Assembly: GCA_002439095.1 (NCBI GenBank)
Contig: DJOT01000041.1
Coordinates: forward strand, 1-47,480
Length of the DNA stretch: 47,480 nt
Source of the DNA: Bacteroidales bacterium UBA6431
GTDB taxonomy: Bacteria > Bacteroidota > Bacteroidia > Bacteroidales > UBA932
Direction: 5' to 3'
In this document: piece by piece, positions 16,386 through 26,400 of the stretch
How positions within the stretch are numbered: position 1 is the stretch's first letter
Layout of the letters: every line of letters begins with the position of its first letter
The notes under the pieces: model-generated
What the model saw: only the letters and a program-made list of their open reading frames with translations
Databases searched by the model: none
What the model was told of the DNA's origin: nothing
Program-made: the position numbers and the translations under genes

Positions 16386-19364
16386 ATGAAACGCATATTC
16401 CTTTTACTTGCCACAGCCGTCCTCGCATTCTCCTGCACGGACAGGAAAGCCCCGGAGACGGATTCCGCCTATCCTGCGGACGCGACGGTATACGAACTCA
16501 ACGTCCGTCAGATGACTCCGGAGGGGACCTTTGCCGCAGCGGCGGGACATCTGGCCTCCATCAAAGACCTCGGGGTGGACATCGTATGGGTGATGCCGCC
16601 GTATCCTATCGGGGAGAAGGGCCGCAAGGGCAGTCTCGGCTCATATTATGCTGTACGTGACTACTGCGACATCAACCCGGAGTTCGGCACGCTCCAGGAC
16701 TTCGACGCCTTCCTCGACAAGGCGCACTCTCTCGGGCTCAAGGTGATTCTCGACTGGGTGGCCAACCACACGGCCCCGGACCACCCGTGGGTCACGGAAA
16801 AAGACCCGGACTGGTATGTGCGCGACAAAAACGGCAACACCATAGTGGAATATGACTGGACCGACATCGCAAAGCTCAACTATGCCAACTCCGACATGCG
16901 CCGGGAGATGGAGAAGAGCATGCAGTTCTGGATAGACCGCGGAGTGGACGGCTTCCGCTGCGACGTGGCCTACAAGGTGCCGGAAGATTTCTGGAAACCT
17001 GTCATCAGCCGCCTCAGGGAGAGCTGCTCCCGCAAGTTGTATTTCCTCGCAGAGGGAGAGGAAACCTGGCTGCACGCCGCCGGATTCGATGCCACATATG
17101 CCTGGAAACTGCACCACATGCTCAACAACATAGCACAGGGCAAGGCCGATGCCGACAGCCTCAAAGCCTACATCGACTGGAATGCCGGCAACTACCCCTC
17201 CGATGCCATGAGGCTCAGTTTCACCTCCAACCACGACGAGAACTCCTGGTCCGGGACAGAGTTCGAGCGCATGGGAGACGCCTGGCAGGCCATGGCCGTG
17301 CTCTGCTGGACTCTCCCCTCTTCGCAGCCATTGATCTACACCGGCCAGGAGATAGGCTACGACCACCGTTTCGAGTTCTTCGAGAAAGACCCGATCCCCG
17401 ACTGGAAGACCAACTCATTTACCGAATTCTACCGTTATCTCAACACCCTCAGGCACAACCATCCTTCACTTTACGCAGGTGAGGGAAAGTATGAACTGCT
17501 CTCCACAGAAGGCAACACTTTCGTCTTCTCAAGGACTCTGGGAGACGACAGCGTCACCGTGAGCGTGCAGCTCGAAGCCCCGTGGAAATGGAGCATCAGC
17601 AGCGGAAGCGACCGCATCTCCCATCTGGAGCCGCCATGCTGGTGGACCGGGATGCGCACCCCTCTCCAGCTCATGGTCAACGGGGATGACATCTCAAACT
17701 ACAATCTCAGCCTCGAAGAGAGCAACGGAGTCAACATCAAAGAAATCCACAAGGCCGAAAGTCCGGATTATCTTTTCGTGGACATTGAGATCGCCGCCGA
17801 TGCCGCCCCGGGAAGAAGGTGGCTGGTGTTCAGCCGGGAGGGGGACAGATTCCGCGTCCCCTACGATATCCTCGAACGCCGTGAAGGCTCGGCGCAGCGG
17901 CGCGGGTTCGGTACATCCGACGCCATCTACCTGATAATGCCGGACCGCTTCGTCAACTCCGACAAGACCAACGACAACTCCCCTCTCACCACGGAAAAAG
18001 CCGACAGCAAAGCCTTCTTCGGCAGGCACGGGGGCGACATACAGGGCATAATAGACCAGCTGGACTACATCTCCGGCCTCGGTATGACGGGCATCTGGTG
18101 CACACCCCTCCTTGAGGACGACGAGCCGTCGAGCTCATACCACGGCTACGCCTGCACCGACTACTACAAGATAGACCCGCGCTTCGGCAGCAACTTCAAA
18201 TACCGCGAACTCGTCCGCGAGGCCCATTCCAGAGGCCTCGGGATGATCATGGACATAGTGACCAACCACTGCGGAGACGCCCACTGGTGGATGGAGGATC
18301 TCCCGTTCCGGGACTGGGTGCACCAGTGGCCGGAATACACCCATTCCAACTGCGCGTTCTCGGCCCAGAACGACCCGTACTGCTCGAAACTCGACCATGA
18401 GAACATGGTCGGCGGCTGGTTTGACACCAGCATGGTGGACATGAACCTCGACAACCCTTATCTCCTGCAATATTTCAAGCAGTGGGCCGTCTGGTGGACA
18501 GAATGGGCCGACCTTGACGGGCTCAGGGTGGACACCTACCCGTACAACGAGAAAGAACCGATGTCCGAGTGGTGCAAGGCCCTGATGAATGAATACCCGG
18601 ACTACAACATCGTAGGCGAGGTGTGGTCGTCCAACGTGCCGCAGGTCGCCTACTGGCAGGCTGACAACCCCAACAGGGACGGGTTCAACTCGCATCTCCC
18701 GTCGATAATGGACTTCTGCCTGATGGATGCCGTCCGCTCCAGCATCAACACCGACAAGGAAGACTGGGACAACGGCATCACCAAAGTCTACGACTCCATG
18801 GCCAATGACTTCTACATCACCGACCCGGACAATATGATGGTGTTCCCCGGCAACCACGACACCGACCGCATAGGGGACGTGGTCCGCAAAGACCCCGCAA
18901 AACTGAAACTCGTGATGAGCCTCATGGCCACGGTGCGCGGGTTTCCTCAAATTTTCGCCGGAGACGAGATGATGGCCGTCTCGGATGACCTCTCCCAGGG
19001 CCACGGAGGCCTCAGGGTGATGTTTCCCCTGGACTGGGAGTCCGATCCCGTCTCCAAAGACCTGCACGACTACGTGAGCACACTCTTCCAATGGAGAAAG
19101 ACCTCCGATGCCGTGCACCACGGCAAGACTCTGCATTTCCTCAGCCGTGACAACACCTACGCCTTCTTCCGATACACCGGGGACGAAGCCGTATTCGTGT
19201 ACCTCAACAACAACAGCACCCCACGCATCATCCCTTGGGCAGATTATGCGGAGATCACCTCATCCCTCAAGGGGCAGGGACGCAACATAATGGACGGCAG
19301 CGAATTCCATCCCGAGAACTGTCAAGTGCCAGCCAAATCAAGCTTAATCATAGAATTCAAATGA
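16386..19364 (+). CDS. Double GH13 protein: alpha-amylase fused to a SusA-like neopullulanase
   Basis: One open frame of 992 residues encodes two glycoside hydrolase 13 barrels. The first runs from about 25 to 390 with D193 (GFRCDVA), E223 (FLAEGEE) and D284 (SNHDENS). Residues 400-500 look like the N-terminal domain of cyclomaltodextrinases (EPPCWWTGM, LQLMVNGDDISNYNL). The second barrel, 510-920, has D716 (GLRVDTYPY), E745 (IVGEVWSS) and D825 (PGNHDTDR), followed by a short C-terminal beta domain. Both catalytic triads are intact. The chosen ATG at 16386 begins a lipoprotein signal (VLAFSC, C17); an ATG at 16365 overlapping the previous stop would add seven residues. The second half equals SusA without its own signal, which suggests a fusion of two adjacent genes. 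Both halves probably degrade maltooligosaccharides in the periplasm or at a membrane surface. Confidence 0.9.
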   Translation: MKRIFLLLATAVLAFSCTDRKAPETDSAYPADATVYELNVRQMTPEGTFAAAAGHLASIKDLGVDIVWVMPPYPIGEKGRKGSLGSYYAVRDYCDINPEFGTLQDFDAFLDKAHSLGLKVILDWVANHTAPDHPWVTEKDPDWYVRDKNGNTIVEYDWTDIAKLNYANSDMRREMEKSMQFWIDRGVDGFRCDVAYKVPEDFWKPVISRLRESCSRKLYFLAEGEETWLHAAGFDATYAWKLHHMLNNIAQGKADADSLKAYIDWNAGNYPSDAMRLSFTSNHDENSWSGTEFERMGDAWQAMAVLCWTLPSSQPLIYTGQEIGYDHRFEFFEKDPIPDWKTNSFTEFYRYLNTLRHNHPSLYAGEGKYELLSTEGNTFVFSRTLGDDSVTVSVQLEAPWKWSISSGSDRISHLEPPCWWTGMRTPLQLMVNGDDISNYNLSLEESNGVNIKEIHKAESPDYLFVDIEIAADAAPGRRWLVFSREGDRFRVPYDILERREGSAQRRGFGTSDAIYLIMPDRFVNSDKTNDNSPLTTEKADSKAFFGRHGGDIQGIIDQLDYISGLGMTGIWCTPLLEDDEPSSSYHGYACTDYYKIDPRFGSNFKYRELVREAHSRGLGMIMDIVTNHCGDAHWWMEDLPFRDWVHQWPEYTHSNCAFSAQNDPYCSKLDHENMVGGWFDTSMVDMNLDNPYLLQYFKQWAVWWTEWADLDGLRVDTYPYNEKEPMSEWCKALMNEYPDYNIVGEVWSSNVPQVAYWQADNPNRDGFNSHLPSIMDFCLMDAVRSSINTDKEDWDNGITKVYDSMANDFYITDPDNMMVFPGNHDTDRIGDVVRKDPAKLKLVMSLMATVRGFPQIFAGDEMMAVSDDLSQGHGGLRVMFPLDWESDPVSKDLHDYVSTLFQWRKTSDAVHHGKTLHFLSRDNTYAFFRYTGDEAVFVYLNNNSTPRIIPWADYAEITSSLKGQGRNIMDGSEFHPENCQVPAKSSLIIEFK

Positions 19365-21541
19365 ACAGACTGAAATACCTCTTCGCGGCAGCCTGCCTCG
19401 CCGGCGCCTGCTCCGCACCTGTAAGCAAATTCGCCGAGAGTGAAGCATTGGACTCACCGGACGGGACTCTCCACCTGTCTTTCTCCATTGAAGACGGCAT
19501 CCCGATGTACTCCCTGCAGAAGGACGGCAAGGATGTAGTGCTCCCGAGCCGTCTGGGCTTCGAGATGCGCGGCACGGTGAAAGCCGAGAAGATAGACATC
19601 ACGGGAGACGACATCAGCAAGACCGACGCCCTCCCGGGATACTTCATGGACAGGGACTTCGAGCTTGTATCCAGCAGACGTGACAGTCTGGACGAGACTT
19701 GGGAACCGGTATGGGGCGAAGAATCAAGCATACGCAACCACTACAACGAACTCCTTGTCAGTCTGCGTCAGAAAGAAAGCGGACGCAGGATGGATGTGCG
19801 CTTCCGCCTCTTCGATGACGGACTCGGATTCAGATACGAGTTCCCCGACGGGCAACCCATGGTATATTTCGTCATCAAGGAAGAACTCACCGAGTTCGCC
19901 ATGGCCGGTGACCACATGAGCTGGTGGATTCCTGGAGACTATGACACCCAGGAATACGAGTACGGCGAGTGCCGCCTGTCCGAGATCAGCTCACGTTTCA
20001 AAGAGCAGGTGTGCGGCAACAGCTCACAGACCCTCTTCAGCACCTCAGGAGTGCAGACCTCCCTGCAGATGAAGACCGATGACGGGCTTTACATCAACAT
20101 CCACGAAGCGGCCCTGGTAGACTACCCGTGCATGCATCTGCTCGTGGACGGCAGGACGCACAAGCTCCGCTCCTTCCTCACCCCGGACGCACAAGGATGG
20201 AAAGGCTACATGCAGACCCCGTGCACAACCCCGTGGAGGACAGTCCAGGTGGCCGAATCAGCCGAGAAGCAGCTTGCCAGCCGCCTCGTGCTCAATCTCA
20301 ACGAACCATGTGCCTACGAGGACGTCAGCTGGATAAAACCGGTCAAATACATGGGCGTATGGTGGGAGATGATAGCCGGCAAGGGCAGTTGGTCCTACAC
20401 CGATGTCCCTTCCGTCAAACTTGACAGTTTCGACTACAATTCAGCCAAACCTAACGGACGCCACAGCGCCAACAACACCAATGTCCGCCGCTACATCGAC
20501 TTCGCGGCGGAAAACGGCTTCGACGCACTGCTCGTGGAAGGATGGAATGTCGGCTGGGAGGACTGGGCCAACTGCAGCAAAGACTACGTCTTCGACTTCG
20601 TCACCCCATACCCGGACTTCGACATCAAGGCGCTCAACGAATACGCCCGCAGCAAAGGCATAAGGCTCATGATGCACCACGAGACATCAAGCTCAGTGCG
20701 CAACTACGAGCGTCACCTCGAAGCTGCCTACAACCTGATGGACAAGTACGGCTACAACGCCGTGAAATCGGGATACGTGGGAGACATCCTCCCGCGCGGC
20801 GAGCACCACTACGGACAATGGATGGTGAACCACTACCTCTATGCCGTCACCGAGGCCGCAAAGCACAATATCATGGTCAATGCACACGAGGCCGTACGCC
20901 CTACAGGACTCTGCAGGACGTACCCCAACCTCATAGGCAACGAATCCGCCCGCGGCACGGAATACCAGGCCTTCGGAGGCACCACGCCAAAGCATGTGAC
21001 CATACTGCCGTTCACACGCCTCAACGGCGGCCCCATGGACTTCACCCCGGGCATCTTCGAGCAGAATCTCAAGGAATGGTGCGGCAACGACTCCCACGTC
21101 AACGCCACCATCGCCAACCAGCTCGGCCTCTACCTCACCATGTACTCCCCTCTTCAGATGGCAGCCGACACCCCAGAGCACTACTCCCGCTTCATGGACG
21201 CCTTCCAATTCATCAAGGACGTGGCGGTGGACTGGAGCGAGAGCCGCTACCTCTTCGCCGAGCCGGGAGACTATGTCATCGTGGCCAGGAAAGCCAAGAA
21301 AGACGGGCAGTGGTTCTGCGGCGGAGTCACGGACGAGCAGGCGCGTGAGTTCGACATCCCTCTCGGATTCCTCGGAGAGGGCCGTTTTGAAGCCACTGTA
21401 TACGCCGATGCCGACGATGCCCACTACCTTACCAACCCGCAGGCCTATGTCATAAGCAGGAAACAGGTCGGAGCCTCTGACAATCTCCATGTCAAGATGG
21501 CCCCGGGCGGCGGGTTTGGAATATCTTTCAGAAAACTATAA
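19361..21541 (+). CDS. susB: GH97 alpha-glucosidase (SusB-like)
   Basis: A 726-residue enzyme from the ATG at 19361, which overlaps the preceding stop (ATGA). It has the three GH97 domains: N-terminal beta-sandwich (about 30-290), barrel (300-600) and C-terminal beta domain. Catalytic glutamates align with SusB: E441 in MMHHETSS, E510 in NAHEAVRP and E534 in ARGTEYQAF, equivalent to E439, E508 and E532 of B. thetaiotaomicron SusB (numbers recalled). The presence of E441 and E510 points to the inverting alpha-glucosidase branch rather than the retaining alpha-galactosidase branch. It releases glucose from maltooligosaccharides. The N-terminus LAGACSAP looks like a lipobox (C17), whereas the B. 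thetaiotaomicron enzyme is a soluble periplasmic one. Confidence 0.92.
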   Translation: MNRLKYLFAAACLAGACSAPVSKFAESEALDSPDGTLHLSFSIEDGIPMYSLQKDGKDVVLPSRLGFEMRGTVKAEKIDITGDDISKTDALPGYFMDRDFELVSSRRDSLDETWEPVWGEESSIRNHYNELLVSLRQKESGRRMDVRFRLFDDGLGFRYEFPDGQPMVYFVIKEELTEFAMAGDHMSWWIPGDYDTQEYEYGECRLSEISSRFKEQVCGNSSQTLFSTSGVQTSLQMKTDDGLYINIHEAALVDYPCMHLLVDGRTHKLRSFLTPDAQGWKGYMQTPCTTPWRTVQVAESAEKQLASRLVLNLNEPCAYEDVSWIKPVKYMGVWWEMIAGKGSWSYTDVPSVKLDSFDYNSAKPNGRHSANNTNVRRYIDFAAENGFDALLVEGWNVGWEDWANCSKDYVFDFVTPYPDFDIKALNEYARSKGIRLMMHHETSSSVRNYERHLEAAYNLMDKYGYNAVKSGYVGDILPRGEHHYGQWMVNHYLYAVTEAAKHNIMVNAHEAVRPTGLCRTYPNLIGNESARGTEYQAFGGTTPKHVTILPFTRLNGGPMDFTPGIFEQNLKEWCGNDSHVNATIANQLGLYLTMYSPLQMAADTPEHYSRFMDAFQFIKDVAVDWSESRYLFAEPGDYVIVARKAKKDGQWFCGGVTDEQAREFDIPLGFLGEGRFEATVYADADDAHYLTNPQAYVISRKQVGASDNLHVKMAPGGGFGISFRKL

Positions 21542-21563
21542 ATTTGAACCTATTTTAGAGTTT

Positions 21564-23432
21564 ATGCAGGTCACATTCAAGATCAAGTACTGGACAGAGT
21601 GGGGAGACAGCCTCACCCTCATCCTCGGAGAAGAAAAATATCCCATGGAATGGAGCGACGGCGCCATCTGGCATGTCACCGTCAAGCATTGCACAGCCGC
21701 CATGCTCAAGGACTACAGTTATGTCGTCATGCGCTCCGGGCTCATCTGGCGCACGGAATGGAAACACCACAGCGCCAAACTCGCCAAGGAAATAGATGAC
21801 AGTTGGATCGACTGCCCGATTCCGGGATGCCCTTTCCCGAGGGAACATCAGGCCGGCATGTTCGACCGTCCCGGATTCCGCGGCGCCGGCACCGCCATAC
21901 CGGTGTTCTCCCTGCGAAGCGAAGACGATTTCGGCATCGGCGAATTCCGCGACCTGCATAAACTCATAGACTGGGCCGCGTCCACCGGACAATGCATCCT
22001 CCAGCTTCTGCCGGTCAACGACACCACCCGCAAGGGCGGCTGGGAGGACTCCTACCCCTACAGTCCGGTGTCGTCATTTGCCCTGAACCCGATGTACATG
22101 CACCTGCAGAGCCTCGGAATCAAGGAGAACGCCGAATTCAAAAGACAGCAGGCAGCGCTGAACGCCCTGCCGGAAATCGACTATCCGAGGGTCTTCGAAG
22201 CCAAGATGAAACACATCCGCAAAGCTTTCGAGGCCCGAGGAGATAAAGACATGCAGACCCCTTCCTTCATGGCTTTCGTAAAGGAAAACGAATCATGGCT
22301 GCCGGAATATGCGAAGTTCTGCGCCAAGAGGGATTCCCTTGAAGAAGAATACTACTGCTGGATGCAGTGGCATCTTGACAAGCAGTTCTACGCCGAGGCG
22401 AAATATGCGCGCAGCAAGGGCATCGCCCTCAAGGGAGACCTCCCTATCGGAGTCAGCGCCGACAGCGCCGAGGCATACTGGCATCCTGAACTCTTCAACC
22501 TTGACTCCACGGCCGGAGCACCGCCCGACTATTTCAGCCGCGACGGGCAGAACTGGGGTTTCCCGACATACAACTGGGACGAAATGGCAAAGGACGACTA
22601 TGCCTGGTGGAAATCCCGCCTGCGCAAGATGGCAAGGTATTTCGATGCTTTCCGCATAGACCACATTCTCGGATTCTTCAGGATATGGGAAATACCGGCA
22701 GACAAGAAAAGCGGCCTCTACGGGCACTTCAATCCGGCCCTACCCTACTCTCTTGAAGAGATTCACGCCATGCACCTCCCTGTCGAGGGCCTCTTCCACG
22801 AAGATCCGCGCAATCCGGGAAAATACCAGCCGCTCATCAATCCGGCCTCACAGGGACTGCCGCAGTGGCAGCAGGAGAAGTTCGGAGCCCTGTACAACGA
22901 CTTCTTCTTCCACCGCAACGATGACTTCTGGCGCCGCAACGCAGAGAAGAAACTGCCGGAGCTGCTCGGTGCTACAGGCATGCTCGCCTGCGGAGAAGAC
23001 CTCGGCATGGTACCGTCCTGCGTACCGGGAGTCATGGCTCACGAAAGGATTCTGTCCCTGAAGATGCGCGGCATGGAAAACGAAGGCGAGTGGGGACAGC
23101 TGAGCGTCTGCGCCACCTCCAGCCACGACATGCCGACCCTGCGCATGCAGTGCAGCACCGATCCGCAACCATGGGAAGTGCGCAACATGCTGTGGGAATT
23201 TCTCAACTCCCCGTCCATGCTGGCCATCTTCCCACTTCAGGACTGGCTCGCGCTTGACGGGAGGCTCCGCCGTCCGAACCGCAATGAGGAGAGGATCAAC
23301 GAACCGGCAGACCCGCACCACCACTGGCGCTTCCGCCTGCATCTGGACATCGGCACTCTTCTCCGCGACGCCTCCTCGCTCAACGTCACCATCTGCGGCC
23401 TCATCAAAGACAGCAACCGGTATATCGGCTGA
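21564..23432 (+). CDS. malQ: 4-alpha-glucanotransferase (MalQ, GH77)
   Basis: A 622-residue cytosolic enzyme from the ATG at 21564; the longer frame from 21489 overlaps the GH97 gene and is less likely. Residues 1-90 resemble a single CBM20-like beta domain (WTEWGDSLTLILGEE, IWRTEWKHHSAKL). The GH77 barrel has nucleophile D366 (FRIDHILGFFRIWEIP), acid/base E478 (CGEDLGMVP) and D522 (SSHDMPTLR). It transfers glucan chains and lets the cell use maltotriose and shorter products. Bacteroides MalQ proteins that I recall have two CBM20 domains and around 890 residues, so this is a short version, with a shortened segment between HDMPTLR and LNSPSM. The gene ends flush against the stop of the convergent dnaE. 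Confidence 0.92.
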   Translation: MQVTFKIKYWTEWGDSLTLILGEEKYPMEWSDGAIWHVTVKHCTAAMLKDYSYVVMRSGLIWRTEWKHHSAKLAKEIDDSWIDCPIPGCPFPREHQAGMFDRPGFRGAGTAIPVFSLRSEDDFGIGEFRDLHKLIDWAASTGQCILQLLPVNDTTRKGGWEDSYPYSPVSSFALNPMYMHLQSLGIKENAEFKRQQAALNALPEIDYPRVFEAKMKHIRKAFEARGDKDMQTPSFMAFVKENESWLPEYAKFCAKRDSLEEEYYCWMQWHLDKQFYAEAKYARSKGIALKGDLPIGVSADSAEAYWHPELFNLDSTAGAPPDYFSRDGQNWGFPTYNWDEMAKDDYAWWKSRLRKMARYFDAFRIDHILGFFRIWEIPADKKSGLYGHFNPALPYSLEEIHAMHLPVEGLFHEDPRNPGKYQPLINPASQGLPQWQQEKFGALYNDFFFHRNDDFWRRNAEKKLPELLGATGMLACGEDLGMVPSCVPGVMAHERILSLKMRGMENEGEWGQLSVCATSSHDMPTLRMQCSTDPQPWEVRNMLWEFLNSPSMLAIFPLQDWLALDGRLRRPNRNEERINEPADPHHHWRFRLHLDIGTLLRDASSLNVTICGLIKDSNRYIG

Positions 23433-26400
23433 TCAGGACTGTTTCCTGCTGAAACTGTAGGTAATCTGCATGCGGTTCACCGCATCGATGAGAGGCTGGC
23501 CGACACTGACGGAGAACTTCTTGGAGCGGAAGTCGATCTTGTATCCGCTTGTGTCGTCCTTGAGATTGATGATGAGAGGAATCTTGCCCTTGGATTCCTT
23601 AAGCAGCTTGACCAGCTGCTTGCGGAAGTCCTGACTGAGACGGGAGGAGTCGATATGGAGCACGAACTCCGTGACCATGTCCTCGCTGACATTGCCAAGA
23701 AGCGTCACGTTCTTGAATTTGAACGTGTATGGTGAAGACTTGCCGGCTGCACGCTCCTCAGGCTTGATGAAATACCTCTCTTCCACGGAGCCGTCGATGA
23801 AGAGCTGGGTATGCGGCTGCATGAAAGGCATGAACGCCTGATAGTCCTTGCCGAAGAGGGCGAACTCGTAATTGCCGTCGAAGTCCTCAAGAGTCACCTT
23901 CGCCCCTGGTGATCCGCTCTTGGTGGTGATGGTCTTCATGTCCGTCACTATCCCGGCTACACAGACCCGTCTTGTCGTGTGCTGAGACTCGCATTCATCT
24001 ATCACAGAATCGAGCTGCGAAAGTTGACAACTGGCAAAATTCTCTATCTCGAAGCGATACCGGTCCAGAGGGTGCGCTGAAAGGTACATTCCCACAAACT
24101 CCTTCTCTTTCTGGAGCACTGCGAGGACGTCCTCCTCCCCCACGGACACGGGAGCTTCAGGACGCACTGGCTTGAGCTCCTCAATATCTCCGAAAAGGGA
24201 CGAAGCGCTGTCCATCTCATCATTGCGGTAGAGAGTTGCATAGCGCATCAGTTCGTCTATGAAGAACTCCCCGCTCTTGCCTGTCTGGAAATACTGGGAA
24301 CGTTTCAGACCGAATGAATCCATGGCCCCGGCATAGATAAGAGTCTCAAGAGAACGCCTGTTGAGCACGGCGGACATCCTCTCCACAAAGTCGTAGAGGT
24401 CGGCAAACAGCCCGTTTGCTTCCCTCTCGTTGATTATGGCTTCGACCACATTGTCCCCGAACCCCTTGAGGCCGCTCAAGCCAAAACGGACATCACCCTG
24501 CTTATTTACGGAAAACTGTGCCTCGGACTCGTTGACATCAGGGCTGAGCACCTTGATCCCGCTCTTGCGGCAGTCGGCCATGATCTCCTTCATCTCTTCC
24601 ATATTGGCCGTATTCTGGGTGAGGTTGGAGGCCTGGAATTCAGATGGATAGTGGGCCTTGAGCCATGCGGTCTGGTAGCTTACCCAGGCGTAGCAGGTGG
24701 CGTGCGACTTGTTGAACGCGTATTTGGCGAAAGCCTCCCAGTCCTTCCAGATCTTCTCCAGAGTCTGCTGCGGGTAGCCTTTGGCAAGTGCTCCGTCCAT
24801 GAAAGACGCCTTGAGCGAATCCAGCACGTCCTTTTTCTTCTTTCCCATCGCCTTGCGGAGCTTGTCCGCCTTGCCCTTGGAGAATCCCGCGAGTTTCTGC
24901 GACAGGCGCATCACCTGCTCCTGGTAGACCGTGACACCGTAGGTTTCCTTGAGGTACTCCTCCATGTCGGGGAGATCGTAGGTGATCTTGGACGGGTCGT
25001 TCTTTCCGGCCACAAAGTTGGGGATATAATCCATAGGGCCCGGACGGTAGAGGGCGTTCATGGCGATGAGATCCTCGAAGCGCTCCGGGTGCAACTTGAT
25101 GAGCCACTCCTTCATGCCTCCGGATTCGAACTGGAATATGCTCTTGGTGTCACCCCGCGAATAGAGATCAAATACAGCCGGATCGTCTATCGGTATCTTC
25201 TCTATGTCTATCTCGTCCCCGAATCTCTTCTTGACAAGAGCGAGGCAGCGATCGATGATGGAGAGGGTCTTGAGGCCTAGGAAGTCCATCTTGAGCATGC
25301 CCACGTCCTCGATCTTCGTGCCCTCGTACTGGCTCACCCATACTTCCTGCCCCGTGGCTTTGTCGGTGCCCAGAGAGATCGGGATGTAGTCTGTGAGGTT
25401 GCTGCGGCCGATGATCATCGCACAGGCATGGATACCCGTCTGGCGGATGCACCCTTCCAGCTGGAGGGCGTAGTTGAGCACCTCCTTGACCAGAGGATCG
25501 CCGTTCTCGTACTCGTTCTTGAGTTCTTTGATATATTTTACACTGTTGGCAAGTGTAGGCTTGTACTCCTTGTCTTCCCCGTTCTCTTTGACCACTATCG
25601 GCTTGTCGGGTATCATCTTCGTGAGGCGGTTGGACTCCGGAAGCGGCAGGTTGGATATGCGGGCCACGTCCTTGACCGCAAGCTTGGCGGCCAGGGTGCC
25701 GAAAGTGATTACATGAGATATGTGGTCGGCGCCGTAGTGCTCCTGCACATACTGGATCACACGGTAGCGCCCGGCATCATCGAAGTCCACATCGATATCC
25801 GGCATGGATATTCGCTCCGGATTGAGGAAACGCTCGAAGAGGAGATCGTAGCGGATAGGGTCAAGGTTGGTGATATGAAGACAATAAGCCACACATGAAC
25901 CGGCAGCGGAGCCTCGTCCCGGCCCCACCGACACGCCGTTGCGCCGTCCCCAGTTGATGAAGTCCTGGACTATGAGGAAGTAGTCCGGGAAACCCATATA
26001 GGAGATGGTCATCAGCTCGAAGTGGATGCGGTCGCTCTGCTCCTTGGTGAGGGTCTCACCGTAGCGTTCTCGCGCGCCCTCGTACGTCAGATGGCACAGA
26101 AAGGCCACAGAACGGCAGAATTCGTCGCCTCTGTAGCTGCGGCTGACCTCACGTCCGTCATGGTCCTTGACGATCTCGTATTTGCCGTTTTCTATGATGT
26201 CGGCGTACTTGTCGAAATAGAAGTCGATATTGTCAAGGAAGCTCTGCTCTATCTGGAACTTAGGAAGCACATGCCCGCGGTCTATGGCATAGTTCTCCAC
26301 CTTGTCCAGGATCTCCATGGTGTTGGCAAGCGCCTCCGGATGGTCAGGGAAAAGCGCGGACATCTCCTCCTCGCTCTTGAGGTATTCCTGCTGCGTGTAA

